Shown one piece after another: positions 1 to 8,408 of a stretch of 64,000 bases of DNA. The DNA is taken from contig NZ_PEKX01000006.1 in the NCBI RefSeq assembly GCF_002796985.1, positions 83,096-147,095 of the forward strand. Direction: 5' to 3'. A model generated the notes under the pieces. The model saw only the letters and a program-made list of their open reading frames with translations. It was not told the DNA's origin and did not search any database. This DNA comes from Pseudomonas sp. GTDB lineage: Bacteria; Pseudomonadota; Gammaproteobacteria; Pseudomonadales; Pseudomonadaceae. A program made the position numbers and the translations under genes. Numbering within the stretch: the first letter of the stretch is position 1; each line of letters starts with the position of its first letter.

Positions 1-1
1 A

Positions 2-1084
2 CGCGCCATCGAGGCTCGCTTCCAGATCGCCTATTCGGGCTTCAGCCTGGACGTCGACCTGCAACTGCCGGGCAAGGGCGTGACCGCGCTGTTCGGCCAT
101 TCCGGCTCCGGCAAGACCACCTGTCTGCGCTGTGTGGCGGGCCTGGAGCGCGCGCCGCTCGGCCGGCTGGTGGTGAACGGCGAGGTCTGGCAGGACAGCG
201 CGACGGGCGTGTTCCTGCCGCCGCACAAACGCGCGCTGGGCTACGTGTTCCAGGAAGCCAACCTGTTCGAGCACCTGTCGGTGAAGCGCAACCTCACCTA
301 CGGCATGAAGCGCGTGCCGCGCGACCAGCACCGTGTGGAGCTGGAGCAGGCCACCGAGCTGCTGGGTATCGGCCACCTGCTGGAGCGCATGCCGGGGCAC
401 CTTTCCGGCGGCGAACGCCAGCGCGTCGGCATGGCCCGTGCGCTACTGACCAGCCCGCGCCTGCTGCTGATGGATGAGCCGCTGGCGGCGCTGGATCTCA
501 AGCGCAAGGCAGAAATCCTGCCGTACCTGGAACGCCTGCACGACGAGCTGGATATCCCGATTCTCTACGTCAGCCACTCGCCCGATGAAGTGGCGCGGCT
601 GGCCGATCACCTGGTGCTGCTGGACCAGGGCCGCTCCATCGCCAGCGGCCCGGTGGTGGAAACCCTGGCGCGCACCGACCTGCCGATCTCCCACCTGGAG
701 GATGCCGGGGTGGTGATCGACGGCCAGGTCCTCGGTCATAACGCCGACTACGGCCTGCTGACCGTGGCGTTGCCGCACTGCGAACAGCGTATCCGCCTGG
801 CCCATGCGCCGATGGACAAGGGCCGGGCGCTGCGCATCAAGGTGCAGGCGCGCGACGTCAGCCTGAGCCTGGAGCCTGCGGCCCACAGCAGCATCCTCAA
901 CGTGCTGCCGGCGACGGTGGTCGAGATCGTGCCGATGGACAACCCGGCGCACCTGCTGGTGAAGCTGGACGTGGCCGGTACGCCCCTACTGGCACGGATC
1001 ACCCGCTATTCCCGCGACCAACTCGGCTTGCGCACTGGTCAGGCGGTTTGGGCGCAGATCAAGTCGGTGGCGTTGCTGGCCTGA
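2..1084 (+). CDS. modC: Molybdate ABC transporter ATP-binding protein ModC (5' partial)
   Basis: This is the ATPase subunit that powers molybdate import through ModB with the binding protein ModA. The frame is open from the first bases of the window, so the true start lies upstream. A Walker A motif (GHSGSGKTT) is encoded near position 98, followed by the ABC signature (LSGGERQRVGMARAL), Walker B (LLLMDEP) and the switch histidine (YVSHSPDE). The C-terminal ~130 residues form the TOBE/Mop-type molybdate-binding region that distinguishes ModC from other importer ATPases. modA and modB would be expected just upstream, outside the window. A strong hairpin follows the gene. Confidence 0.93.
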   Translation, partial: RAIEARFQIAYSGFSLDVDLQLPGKGVTALFGHSGSGKTTCLRCVAGLERAPLGRLVVNGEVWQDSATGVFLPPHKRALGYVFQEANLFEHLSVKRNLTYGMKRVPRDQHRVELEQATELLGIGHLLERMPGHLSGGERQRVGMARALLTSPRLLLMDEPLAALDLKRKAEILPYLERLHDELDIPILYVSHSPDEVARLADHLVLLDQGRSIASGPVVETLARTDLPISHLEDAGVVIDGQVLGHNADYGLLTVALPHCEQRIRLAHAPMDKGRALRIKVQARDVSLSLEPAAHSSILNVLPATVVEIVPMDNPAHLLVKLDVAGTPLLARITRYSRDQLGLRTGQAVWAQIKSVALLA

Positions 1085-1101
1085 GACTGCACCTGCTTTT
1101 C

Positions 1102-1182
1102 GTAGGATGGGTGGAGCGCAGCGATACCCATGCTGCCGGTGCGCTGGAACGATGGGTATCGCTGCGCTCCACGCCATCCTAC
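1102..1182. repeat. Dispersed palindromic repeat, family A, copy 1
   Basis: Two arms of about 30 bases in inverted orientation (GTAGGATGG...GGAGCGCAGCGATACCCAT and its complement) enclose a variable loop. Related copies lie at 9768-9850, 18657-18740 and 27562-27643, with a half copy at 32152-32176. All are intergenic. It looks like a REP/BIME-type element of this genome. Confidence 0.85.
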
Positions 1183-1227
1183 AGATGCCTCCTGACGTCC
1201 AGCTTTGCGGGTAGATCAGAAACGAAG

Positions 1228-1255
1228 AAGGGCGGCCACTGGCCGCCCTTCCTCG
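1228..1255. terminator. Terminator between modC and the porin gene
   Basis: A perfect 10-bp stem (AAGGGCGGCC / GGCCGCCCTT) with a 3-nt loop lies between two convergent genes. Short A- and T-containing tracts on either side suggest it serves both strands. Confidence 0.7.
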
Positions 1256-1269
1256 TTTCACTCCACGCC

Positions 1270-2643
1270 TTACAGCAGCGGAATGGTGTAGCTGACGATC
1301 AGGCGGTTCTCGTCCTGGTCGCGCTGGCTCGGTACGCCCGGAGTGGACGCTGCCGGCAGGCCGCTGCGCATGGTGGCGTTCTTCCAGGCCAGGCCCAGGC
1401 CCTTGAGGGTCCCTTCCTGGACGACGTAGCCCAGCGCGATATCCCGTTCCCACTCGCCCTGGTCACCCTGCTTGGTGTCGATGTTGTCGGCGTTCAGGTA
1501 GAGCACGCTGAAGGTCAGGCCGGGCACGCCGAGGTCGGCGAAGTCGTAGGCGTAACGACCGATCCAGGTACGCTCGCCGGCATGGTTGAACTTCAGCAGT
1601 TGGGCGTCGGAGATCAGGTAGGTGCTGGTGCCTTCGCCGTCGCCTCGGTTCAGGTAGGGGAAGTCGCTGTCGCCAGTCATTGTCTGGTAGCCGGCGCCGA
1701 TGCTGTGGCCGCCCAGGGCGTAGGTGAACATGCCGCTGTAGACGTTGTTGTCGACTTCGCCCTTGAGGCTGTTGCCACCGTAGTAACCGCTGCTGACATA
1801 GCCGTCGGCGCGGCCGGAGGCGCTGCCGTTCTTGCCGTCGGAATCACTGATGAAGACGCGGATGTCGGACTTCAGGGTGCCCGGTCCTACAGCAAAGCTA
1901 TGCACCAGGCCGAGGTAGTTCTGTTTGTAGAAGTTATCCAGCTCGCCGTAGTAGTACGACAGGGTCAGGTTCTTGCTGGCCTTGTAGTCGCCGCCGGCGA
2001 AGTAGAACTTGTTGCTGTCGCGCGAGGAGGCGCTGCTGCCGTTGGCGCCAGCGATGGACATGCTGCGCCAGTCGGTCGAGTTGCGGCCCTTGGTGTGGGT
2101 CAGTTGGCCGCCGGTCAGGGTCAGGTTGTCGATGTCGCTGGAGGTTACCTGGCCCCCTTCGTAGGTCATCGGCAGCAGGCGGGCGTCGTTGTAGACCACC
2201 ACCGGCAGCTTGGGCTGCAGGGTGCCGTAGCGGAATTCGGTCCTGGAGATCTTCGCCTTGGCTGTCATGCCGAGGCTGCTGAATTCATCCACCGCACTGC
2301 CGTCGCTCTCCAGCGGGAAGACGGTACCGGGCTGGCGATCGATGCCGGCCTTGCCAGCCTTGCCGCCGCCGTCCAGGCGCACGCCGAGCAGGCCCAGGGC
2401 GTCGACGCCGAAGCCCACGGTGCCCTGGGTGAAGCCCGAGGAATAGTTGAGCATGAAGCCCTGGCCCCACTCTTCCTGCTTGCTGGGCGAGGCGCTGCCG
2501 TTACGGTTGTCGGTGTTGATGTAGAAGTTGCGCAGGGTCAGGCTGGCCTTGCTGTCTTCGATGAAGCCGCCAGCGTGGACCGATGGCGCGATGAGGCCGA
2601 GCGAACTCGCCGCAATGGCGAGCGCCAGGGTGTTTCTGGTCAT
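1270..2643 (-). CDS. OprD-family outer membrane porin
   Basis: The 457-residue product has a signal peptide ending in APSVHAGG and then GGFIEDSKASLTLRNFY, the typical N-terminus of mature OprD/OccK-type channels. It ends in an aromatic/hydrophobic beta-strand (VSYTIPLL), as expected for a beta-barrel outer membrane protein. The family makes 18-stranded, substrate-selective channels for small carboxylates or basic amino acids; the substrate cannot be read from sequence. I placed the start at MTRNTLALAI because GGAGCAA lies a few bases upstream. Longer in-frame extensions would run through the promoter region, where a TATA-rich stretch lies near 2706-2720. It is a single gene, convergent with modC. 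Confidence 0.88.
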   Translation of the reverse strand: MTRNTLALAIAASSLGLIAPSVHAGGFIEDSKASLTLRNFYINTDNRNGSASPSKQEEWGQGFMLNYSSGFTQGTVGFGVDALGLLGVRLDGGGKAGKAGIDRQPGTVFPLESDGSAVDEFSSLGMTAKAKISRTEFRYGTLQPKLPVVVYNDARLLPMTYEGGQVTSSDIDNLTLTGGQLTHTKGRNSTDWRSMSIAGANGSSASSRDSNKFYFAGGDYKASKNLTLSYYYGELDNFYKQNYLGLVHSFAVGPGTLKSDIRVFISDSDGKNGSASGRADGYVSSGYYGGNSLKGEVDNNVYSGMFTYALGGHSIGAGYQTMTGDSDFPYLNRGDGEGTSTYLISDAQLLKFNHAGERTWIGRYAYDFADLGVPGLTFSVLYLNADNIDTKQGDQGEWERDIALGYVVQEGTLKGLGLAWKNATMRSGLPAASTPGVPSQRDQDENRLIVSYTIPLL

Positions 2644-2860
2644 TACGTTGCTCCGATGGTCATTTCTTTTTGTGGGAACCGAAGAATCAGACGTTGCCGT
2701 CTGGCTGTATATAATTCTATATACCGATGGGCCTGCTGACGATTCCTCTGAGCGCAAAATCTGAGGATCATTGTGGGTACGGGTACGTCTGGGCGGCGTG
2801 CATGACGCCAAATTCTGACTTTTAAGTCAAGACTTCAGTTTTTTCTGTCAGCTTCAGCTG

Positions 2861-3583
2861 TCAGTTGCTGCCGTTGAGCGCGGGAATGGCGACCAGGCTC
2901 AGCAGGCGGTCGTCGAACAGGCTGAACTGCCCGTCGATCTCCTTGCCGTGGAGCCATTCCTCCGACAGATCGGTCAGCAGACGCAGCCGAGCGTGGCCGC
3001 CAGCGGACCAGCTCAGCAGCTCGGCGTGCTCGAAGTAGAAGCGCTTGCGCACCAAGGGGAAGAGCGCCTTGAACAGGCTTTCCTTGAGGGAAAAGGTCAG
3101 GGTGACTTGCAGTGCGGCCTGCTGCGGATCGAGGCGCGCCAGTTCACCTGGCGTAAGGATTTCCGCCGCCAGTCGTTCCGCGCGCGCGCTTTCCAGCCGA
3201 TTTTCCACATCCAGGCCGAGCCCGCGCCAATGGCTGTCGCTGGCGACGATAGCGGCCGCCCAGCCGTCGCCATGGGTGATCGAGCCACAGAAACCCGCTG
3301 GCCAGATCGGTGCGCGTTCCTCGTCGGTTCCCGGCACCCAGGTCTGCGAGCCCGCCGCCAGCAGCGCTGCGCGGGCGCAGAGGCGCCCGGCGAGATACTC
3401 GGCCTGCCGCTTGGCGACGGAGCGCTGGATATTGGCCGGCGCCTCGACTCGGCTCAGGGCAAAGTCGCCGGCTTGCAGGCGCTGGCGGTCGAAGCGGGTG
3501 CTGCGCAACTGGCAGCCGGCCAGCGGCGTGGGCAGGGGCCAGTCGGCGTCGAGCGGGGTGCAGAAGTCGGGGAGGGCGGTCAT
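2861..3583 (-). CDS. pcpS: 4'-phosphopantetheinyl transferase PcpS
   Basis: The enzyme transfers the phosphopantetheine arm of CoA to the conserved serine of acyl, peptidyl and aryl carrier proteins. The 240-residue product is Sfp/EntD-like and matches P. aeruginosa PcpS in length and pattern. The Mg-binding motif GLGLDVE has Asp125 and Glu127, and FSLKESLFK has Lys167/Glu168. An upstream GTG at 3616 would add 11 residues; the shorter ATG start gives the N-terminus MTALPDFCTPL expected for the family, although neither start has a strong ribosome binding site. In P. aeruginosa PcpS serves both primary and secondary metabolism. It precedes a dienelactone hydrolase gene, an order I recall from PA1165-PA1166. 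Confidence 0.9.
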   Translation of the reverse strand: MTALPDFCTPLDADWPLPTPLAGCQLRSTRFDRQRLQAGDFALSRVEAPANIQRSVAKRQAEYLAGRLCARAALLAAGSQTWVPGTDEERAPIWPAGFCGSITHGDGWAAAIVASDSHWRGLGLDVENRLESARAERLAAEILTPGELARLDPQQAALQVTLTFSLKESLFKALFPLVRKRFYFEHAELLSWSAGGHARLRLLTDLSEEWLHGKEIDGQFSLFDDRLLSLVAIPALNGSN

Positions 3584-3780
3584 GGGTGCATTCTGCCGCG
3601 CCAGAACGTGGCTCACCAGTCACGCGGCACTTACATTCGATTGCAAACCTTCACCAAAGGCGTACGGATTCGTCTGACAGGCTTTGTCACACTTCATGTC
3701 GCGTTCCCAAGGGGACGCAGGTGAGGTTGTTGTTGGAGTGCCGCCAAGGTGGGCTCTGACCTTTGACACTTGATTGAGTG

Positions 3781-3808
3781 CGGGAGCCCGGATGGGCTCC
3801 CGTTTTTT
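3781..3808 (+). terminator. Orphan intrinsic terminator, plus strand
   Basis: A 9-bp GC-rich stem (CGGGAGCCC / GGGCTCCCG) with a 4-nt loop is followed by a run of T. No plus-strand protein gene lies upstream, since both neighbours are on the minus strand. It may therefore end an unannotated small RNA that starts around 3640-3720. Confidence 0.75.
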
Positions 3809-3823
3809 ATGGCCGGCGTTTGA

Positions 3824-4621
3824 CTACGCGCCTGTTTTTACGTCGAAGATTTCCTTGAAGAACGCCTTGAGGTCCGCCCAGGACTTCTGGTCGGCCGTCT
3901 TGTCGTAGCCCACGTCCAGGCCGTGCCCCTTGTGTTTGTCGGCGTCCGGGCTGGTGAAACTGTGCTTGGCGCCGGGCTGGATCACCAGCTTGTAGTCGGC
4001 CTTGGCGTTGTCCATCTCGGTCTTGAAGGCTGTGACGCTGTCGGCCGGCACCAGGGTGTCGGCGGCGCCGTGTTCGACCAGGATCTTCGCCTTGATCTGC
4101 CCTGGCTGCGCCGGCGTCTGGGTCGCCAGTATGCCGTGGAAGCTGGCCACGCCGGCCAGCGGCAGGCCGGCGCGGGCCATGTCCAGCACCACCTTGCCGC
4201 CGAAGCAGTAGCCGATGGCGGCGATCTTGCTCGGGTCGGTCTGCGGCTGTTTCTTCAGCAGGTCGAGGCCGGCCTGGAAGCGTGCCTTGGCCGCATCGGC
4301 ATTCTTCAGCGCTTCACTCATGAAGGCCTTGGCGTCTTCGGGGTGCTCGGTGTGCTTGCCTTCGCCATACATGTCGATGGCCAGTGCGCTGTAGCCCAGT
4401 TCGGCGAGCTGCCGGGCGCGGCTTTTCGCGTAGTCGTTCAGGCCCCACCATTCGTGCACCACCAGCACACCGGGGCGGATACCGGATTTGGCGTCGTCGT
4501 AGGCGAAGTAACCGATCAGTTTCGTGCCGCCAGCGGATTCGTAGGGAATTTCCTGGGTCTTGATCGCGGCTGAAGCGCTGGCCGCAAAGGCGAACAGCAG
4601 CAGGGCGGTGAGCAGGCGCAT
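3824..4621 (-). CDS. Secreted dienelactone hydrolase family protein
   Basis: This is a 265-residue alpha/beta hydrolase of the carboxymethylenebutenolidase family. A signal peptide (MRLLTALLLFAFAASASA) predicts export to the periplasm, unlike the classical cytosolic chlorocatechol enzyme. The catalytic triad is visible as Cys139 (GYCFGG), Asp188 (HGAADTLV) and His220 (GAKHSF). The start has a GGAG ribosome binding site. No aromatic ring-cleavage genes are nearby, so a role in chlorocatechol degradation is unlikely. The substrate is unknown. The position next to pcpS is like PA1166 of P. aeruginosa. Confidence 0.85.
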   Translation of the reverse strand: MRLLTALLLFAFAASASAAIKTQEIPYESAGGTKLIGYFAYDDAKSGIRPGVLVVHEWWGLNDYAKSRARQLAELGYSALAIDMYGEGKHTEHPEDAKAFMSEALKNADAAKARFQAGLDLLKKQPQTDPSKIAAIGYCFGGKVVLDMARAGLPLAGVASFHGILATQTPAQPGQIKAKILVEHGAADTLVPADSVTAFKTEMDNAKADYKLVIQPGAKHSFTSPDADKHKGHGLDVGYDKTADQKSWADLKAFFKEIFDVKTGA

Positions 4622-4843
4622 GGGGATTCTCCGTAGCGTGGGCCGTGGCGATAGCCAGTGGGCAATGGGTAAGGGGCGCGGAACCCAAGAAGATAGCCGC
4701 TGATGCGCAAAACGCCCGTGCAGAATGCACGCAGCCGCTCAAGGGTGCGGTTGTCGACTGAAAGATAGGCGGCTGATGAGTGAAAAGTCCGACAGCCTCG
4801 TCTACCCTTGCGCCCATGTTCTGACCCGCGAAGCGATAGGCCG

Positions 4844-5515
4844 ATGTTGGACCTGAGCACCTGGAATCTGACCATTCCGCAACGCGGCCCGGCCGCGACC
4901 ATTTCCACGGCGAAACTCGGCCGTGACTACCAGAGCCCGTATTTCCGCCGCAGCGCCGAGGGCGTGGAGTTCTGGGTGCCGGTGAACGGCGCCCATACCA
5001 GTGGCAGCGAATATCCCCGTACCGAACTGCGCGAGACCAGGCCCGACGGTCGCCTGGTGACCTGGCGCTATCCGCTGGCGGAGAACCTGCTGGTCGCCAC
5101 CCTGCGAGTGGAGGCGGTGCCTTCCAGCCGGCGCATGGTGATCGGGCAGGTCCACAGCAACGGCAGCGGCAGCGCCGAGGCCCTGCCTCTGGTCAAGCTG
5201 GTCTACCAGCAGCGCCTGGACAAGGCGCGGGTACAGGCGCTGGTTCGCGATCGGCCGGACGACATCACCACGCGCACCTATACCGTCTATGACGGCATTC
5301 CCCTGGGCGATACCTTTACCTACCGGCTGGGCGTGTCCAGCAGCGGGGTGCTGAGCGTGCAGGTCGAGAGCGGCCAGGTCAGCCAGCAACTGGACACCCA
5401 GTGGGCCTACCAGGGCCTGTACTTCAAGGCAGGCCTCTACCTGCAGGACAATCGCGGGCCCGCCAGCGAGGGCGGGCGCGCCACCTTCACCGATCTGAGC
5501 ATTCGACACCAATGA
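4844..5515 (+). CDS. Alginate lyase, polysaccharide lyase family 7
   Basis: The 223-residue protein cleaves alginate by beta-elimination. The three conserved PL7 blocks are present: RTELR, a Q-x-H block (IGQVHSNG), and YFKAGLYLQ near the C-terminus. These supply the catalytic Arg, Gln, His and Tyr. There is no signal peptide, so the enzyme is probably cytoplasmic or released by lysis, as for the P. aeruginosa homologue PA1167, which has the same length. The start at MLDLSTWNLTIP fits the family; a longer frame from 4808 does not. It overlaps the next gene by ATGA, so the two are translationally coupled. Confidence 0.9.
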   Translation: MLDLSTWNLTIPQRGPAATISTAKLGRDYQSPYFRRSAEGVEFWVPVNGAHTSGSEYPRTELRETRPDGRLVTWRYPLAENLLVATLRVEAVPSSRRMVIGQVHSNGSGSAEALPLVKLVYQQRLDKARVQALVRDRPDDITTRTYTVYDGIPLGDTFTYRLGVSSSGVLSVQVESGQVSQQLDTQWAYQGLYFKAGLYLQDNRGPASEGGRATFTDLSIRHQ

Positions 5516-6720
5516 AGACTTTCTCCATCGCGCGTCGCGCTTCCCTGGCCTTGGCTCTGCTGCTGCCGGCGGCACTGGCGCAGGCCGCACCGGGCGACGA
5601 TTTCGGCTCCTGCTTGAACCGCTTGCAGGGCGCTGCCCAGGCCAAGGGCGTCAGCTCCGCCAGCTTCGCGCAGTTCACCAAAGGCCTGCAGCCGGACATG
5701 AGCGTGCTGCCGCTGCTGGACGCCCAGCCCGAATTCACCACGCCGATCTGGGATTACCTGGCCGGGCTGGTGGACGAGCAGCGCGTGGCCGACGGCAAGG
5801 CACGAATGACCGAACATGCCGACCTGTTGCGCAAGATCGCCGCGCGCTATCAGGTCGACCCGGCCACGGTGGTCGCGGTGTGGGGCGTGGAGAGCGATTA
5901 CGGCCGCATCACCGGCAAGCGCCCGTTGCTGGTATCGCTGTCGACGTTGTCCTGCTATGGCCGGCGCCAGTCGTTCTTCCAGGGCGAGTTCATCGCCACC
6001 CTCAAGCTGCTGCAGCAGGGCGATATCCGCGACAGCGGCATCACCGGCTCCTGGGCCGGTGCCTTCGGTCAGACGCAGTTCATGCCCTCGACCTACGCGC
6101 GCATCGCTGAGGACTTCGACGGTGACGGCCACCGCGACCTGGTGGGCAGCACCGCCGACGCCCTGGCCTCCACCGCCAACTACCTGCGCAAGGCCGGCTG
6201 GCGCGAAGGGCAGCCCTGGGGCTACGAGGTGAAACTGCCGGCGGGCTTCGACGCGTCGCTGGCCGGGCGCACCAAGCGCCGTGCGCTGTCGGACTGGACC
6301 AGCCGTGGTGTGAAGCGCATCGATGGCAAGGCGATCCCGAGTATCGATTCCAAGGCTGCCATCCTGCTGCCGGCAGGCGCCAATGGCCCGGCCTTCCTGG
6401 TGCTGCGCAACTACGACGCGATCTATTCCTACAACGCGGCGGAAAGCTATGCGCTGGCCATTGCACTGCTGTCCGACCGCCTGCGTGGCGAGCCGGGCTT
6501 GCGCACATCCTGGCCGACCGACGATCCGGGCCTGAGCCGGGCACAACGCAAGGAGCTGCAGGAGCTGCTGATCCAGCGCGGCTACGACATCGGCCAGGCC
6601 GACGGCATGATCGGCGACGTGACGCGCAAGGCGATCCAGCAGGAGCAGAACAAGCGCGGCCTGACGCCGGCGGACGGGCGCGCGGGGCAAAAGATCCTGA
6701 AGGCGTTGCAGGGCGGCTGA
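5512..6720 (+). CDS. MltB-type lytic murein transglycosylase with peptidoglycan-binding domain
   Basis: The 402-residue enzyme cuts the MurNAc-GlcNAc bond of peptidoglycan to leave 1,6-anhydroMurNAc. It has a signal peptide (cleavage after AQA-A, near residue 26) without a lipobox Cys, so it is a soluble periplasmic family-3 (MltB) enzyme. The catalytic acid is Glu127 in VWGVESDYG, and the family motif SWAGAFGQTQFMPST follows. The last ~60 residues form a PG_binding_1 domain (ELLIQRGYDIGQADG). It corresponds to PA1171 (called SltB2 or SltG). Its start overlaps the alginate lyase stop, which suggests joint expression of two envelope-polymer-degrading enzymes. Confidence 0.9.
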   Translation: MKTFSIARRASLALALLLPAALAQAAPGDDFGSCLNRLQGAAQAKGVSSASFAQFTKGLQPDMSVLPLLDAQPEFTTPIWDYLAGLVDEQRVADGKARMTEHADLLRKIAARYQVDPATVVAVWGVESDYGRITGKRPLLVSLSTLSCYGRRQSFFQGEFIATLKLLQQGDIRDSGITGSWAGAFGQTQFMPSTYARIAEDFDGDGHRDLVGSTADALASTANYLRKAGWREGQPWGYEVKLPAGFDASLAGRTKRRALSDWTSRGVKRIDGKAIPSIDSKAAILLPAGANGPAFLVLRNYDAIYSYNAAESYALAIALLSDRLRGEPGLRTSWPTDDPGLSRAQRKELQELLIQRGYDIGQADGMIGDVTRKAIQQEQNKRGLTPADGRAGQKILKALQGG

Positions 6721-6742
6721 CCGTTACGCCTGGATCAAGAGA

Positions 6743-6771
6743 AGCCCCGGCCCATGCCGGGGCTTTTCGTT
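6743..6771 (+). terminator. Terminator after the lytic transglycosylase
   Basis: An 8-bp stem (AGCCCCGG / CCGGGGCT), a 6-nt loop and a T-rich tail lie 22 bases after the stop codon. Confidence 0.85.
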
Positions 6772-6865
6772 TGTGTCCGGGCCTTTGTTCGCGAGCAAGG
6801 ACTAGGCGTCCCCCTCGGTCCTACGAAAAACAGCCGGGCGCGATGTGAAAGGACGGCGCACGACT

Positions 6866-6890
6866 GTAGGAGCGAGCTTGCTCGCGAACC
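6866..6890. repeat. Dispersed palindromic repeat, family B, single arm
   Basis: GTAGGAGCGAGC-TTGCTCGCGAA is a self-complementary REP-type unit. A two-armed copy lies at 12646-12724. A degenerate partner (TTCGCGAGCAAGGAC) is at about 6788. Confidence 0.75.
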
Positions 6891-6961
6891 AAATGTGAGC
6901 GACGGGGCCCGCCGTGGGCTCCGCAATCCCAAAAAAACGTGAAATTTCCTTCGGATAATTC

Positions 6962-7000
6962 GTTCAGCATTGGTTCAGCAGTCCGACAGGTTCGGTTCAG
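6962..7000 (+). promoter_or_regulatory. PhoP box: phased GTTCAG direct repeats upstream of oprH
   Basis: GTTCAG occurs at 6962-6967, 6973-6978 and 6995-7000. The starts are 11 and 22 bases apart, that is, on one face of the helix. A pair 11 bases apart is the known PhoP-box layout, and P. aeruginosa oprH is activated by PhoP under low Mg2+. A TAACCT-like -10 lies near 7012. Confidence 0.8.
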
Positions 7001-7062
7001 TGCCCCCCTCGTAACCTTCTCCCCGTCAACCCATTACGCAAATCCTTGACGGGAGAATCCCC

Positions 7063-7674
7063 ATGAAAGCTCTGAAGAAAATCGCCCTCGCCAGCGCCAT
7101 CCTCGGTGCCAGCGTCGCCGCTACCGCCGCCAACGCTGCCGACACCTTCGTCGGTATGACCTGGGGCGAAACCAGCAACAACATCCAGAAGTCTGACGCG
7201 CTGAACCGCAACCTGGGCAATCCGAAGTTCGACAGCGTGATCAACAACAGCGGCACCTGGGGTGTTCGCGCCGGCCAGCAGATGGAGCAGGGCCGCTACT
7301 ACATCACCTATGAAAACGTCTCGGACACCGAGAACGGCCTGAAGCTGCGCCAGCAGAACCTGCTCGGCAGCTACGACGCCTTCCTGCCGCTGGGCGACCA
7401 GGGCACCAAGCTGTTCGGCGGCGGCACCGCCGGCCTGGTCAAGCTGGAGCAGGACTCCAGAGGCTACAGCCGCGACAGCGATGTGGGTTACGCCCTCGGC
7501 GCGCAAGCCGGTATCCTCCAGGAGCTCGGCAAGAACGCATCCGTGGAAGGCGGCTACCGTTACCTGCGTACCAACGCGAGTACCGAGATGAGCCCGCACG
7601 GTGGCAGCAAGGTGGGATCCCTTGACCTGCACAGCAGCTCCCAGTTCTACCTGGGCGCCAACTACAAGTTCTGA
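7063..7674 (+). CDS. oprH: Outer membrane protein OprH (PhoP/PhoQ regulated)
   Basis: The 203-residue product is an eight-stranded beta-barrel that binds lipopolysaccharide and takes the place of divalent cations at the cell surface under Mg2+ limitation. It has a signal peptide (AATAANA-ADTF) and ends with a beta-strand and terminal Phe (YLGANYKF), as outer membrane proteins do. It is the first gene of the oprH-phoP-phoQ operon, behind phased GTTCAG repeats. A strong hairpin separates it from phoP and probably lets oprH be made in large excess over the regulators. Confidence 0.93.
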   Translation: MKALKKIALASAILGASVAATAANAADTFVGMTWGETSNNIQKSDALNRNLGNPKFDSVINNSGTWGVRAGQQMEQGRYYITYENVSDTENGLKLRQQNLLGSYDAFLPLGDQGTKLFGGGTAGLVKLEQDSRGYSRDSDVGYALGAQAGILQELGKNASVEGGYRYLRTNASTEMSPHGGSKVGSLDLHSSSQFYLGANYKF

Positions 7675-7682
7675 CCGGTACC

Positions 7683-7710
7683 GCAACCGGGCCCCGCGTG
7701 GCCCGGTTGC
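7683..7710 (+). promoter_or_regulatory. Intercistronic hairpin between oprH and phoP
   Basis: A perfect 11-bp stem (GCAACCGGGCC / GGCCCGGTTGC) with a 6-nt loop and no T tract lies 9 bases after the oprH stop. It is more likely an RNA-stabilising or attenuating element than a full terminator. Confidence 0.7.
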
Positions 7711-7730
7711 CTGACTCAGGGAGCACGCGC

Positions 7731-8408
7731 ATGAAACTGCTGGTGGTGGAAGACGAGGCGCTGTTGCGCCATCACCTGTATACCCGGCTCGGCGAGCAAG
7801 GCCATGTGGTCGATGCCGTTGCCAATGCCGAGGAGGCGCTGTACCGCGCCAGCGAATACCATCACGACCTGGCCATGATCGACCTCGGGTTGCCGGGCAT
7901 GAGCGGCCTGGACCTGATCCGCGAATTCCGCAGCCAGGGCAAGACCTTCCCCATTCTCGTCCTCACCGCTCGCGGCAACTGGCAGGACAAGGTCGAAGGC
8001 TTGGCCGCCGGCGCCGACGACTACGTGGTCAAACCCTTCCAGTTCGAGGAGCTGGAGGCGCGCCTGAACGCTCTGCTGCGCCGCTCCAGCGGTTTCGCCC
8101 AGGCGAGCATCGAGGCCGGCCCGCTGGTGCTGGACATCAACCGCAAGCAGGCGCTGGTCAATGGCGAGTCGCTGCAGCTGACCGCCTTCGAGTACCGCAT
8201 CCTCGAATACCTCATGCGCCATCACCAGCAGGTGGTGGCCAAGGAACGGCTGATCGAGCAGCTCTACCCGGACGACGACGAGCGCGACCCGAACGTCATC
8301 GAGGTGCTGGTCGGCCGCCTGCGCCGCAAGCTGGAGGCTGCCGCCGCGTTCAAGCCGATCGATACCGTGCGCGGCCAGGGCTACATCTTCAACGAGCGGT
8401 GCAAGTGA
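7731..8408 (+). CDS. phoP: Response regulator PhoP
   Basis: The 225-residue OmpR-family regulator controls genes for Mg2+ limitation and cationic-peptide resistance. The receiver domain has the acidic pair in VVEDEA, the phospho-acceptor Asp in MIDLGLPG, and Lys in VVKPF. The C-terminal winged helix shows the RDPNVIEVLVGRLRRKL recognition region and the GQGYIF wing. The start has GGGAG 9-10 bases upstream, and the length equals P. aeruginosa PhoP. Its TGA overlaps the phoQ GTG start. Confidence 0.95.
   Translation: MKLLVVEDEALLRHHLYTRLGEQGHVVDAVANAEEALYRASEYHHDLAMIDLGLPGMSGLDLIREFRSQGKTFPILVLTARGNWQDKVEGLAAGADDYVVKPFQFEELEARLNALLRRSSGFAQASIEAGPLVLDINRKQALVNGESLQLTAFEYRILEYLMRHHQQVVAKERLIEQLYPDDDERDPNVIEVLVGRLRRKLEAAAAFKPIDTVRGQGYIFNERCK

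Noticed and set aside
1048..2739. A 563-codon open frame on the plus strand opposite the porin gene
   Set aside because: It is antisense to a clear OprD porin with signal peptide and beta-barrel end, and its translation is low-complexity Val/Ala/Gly.
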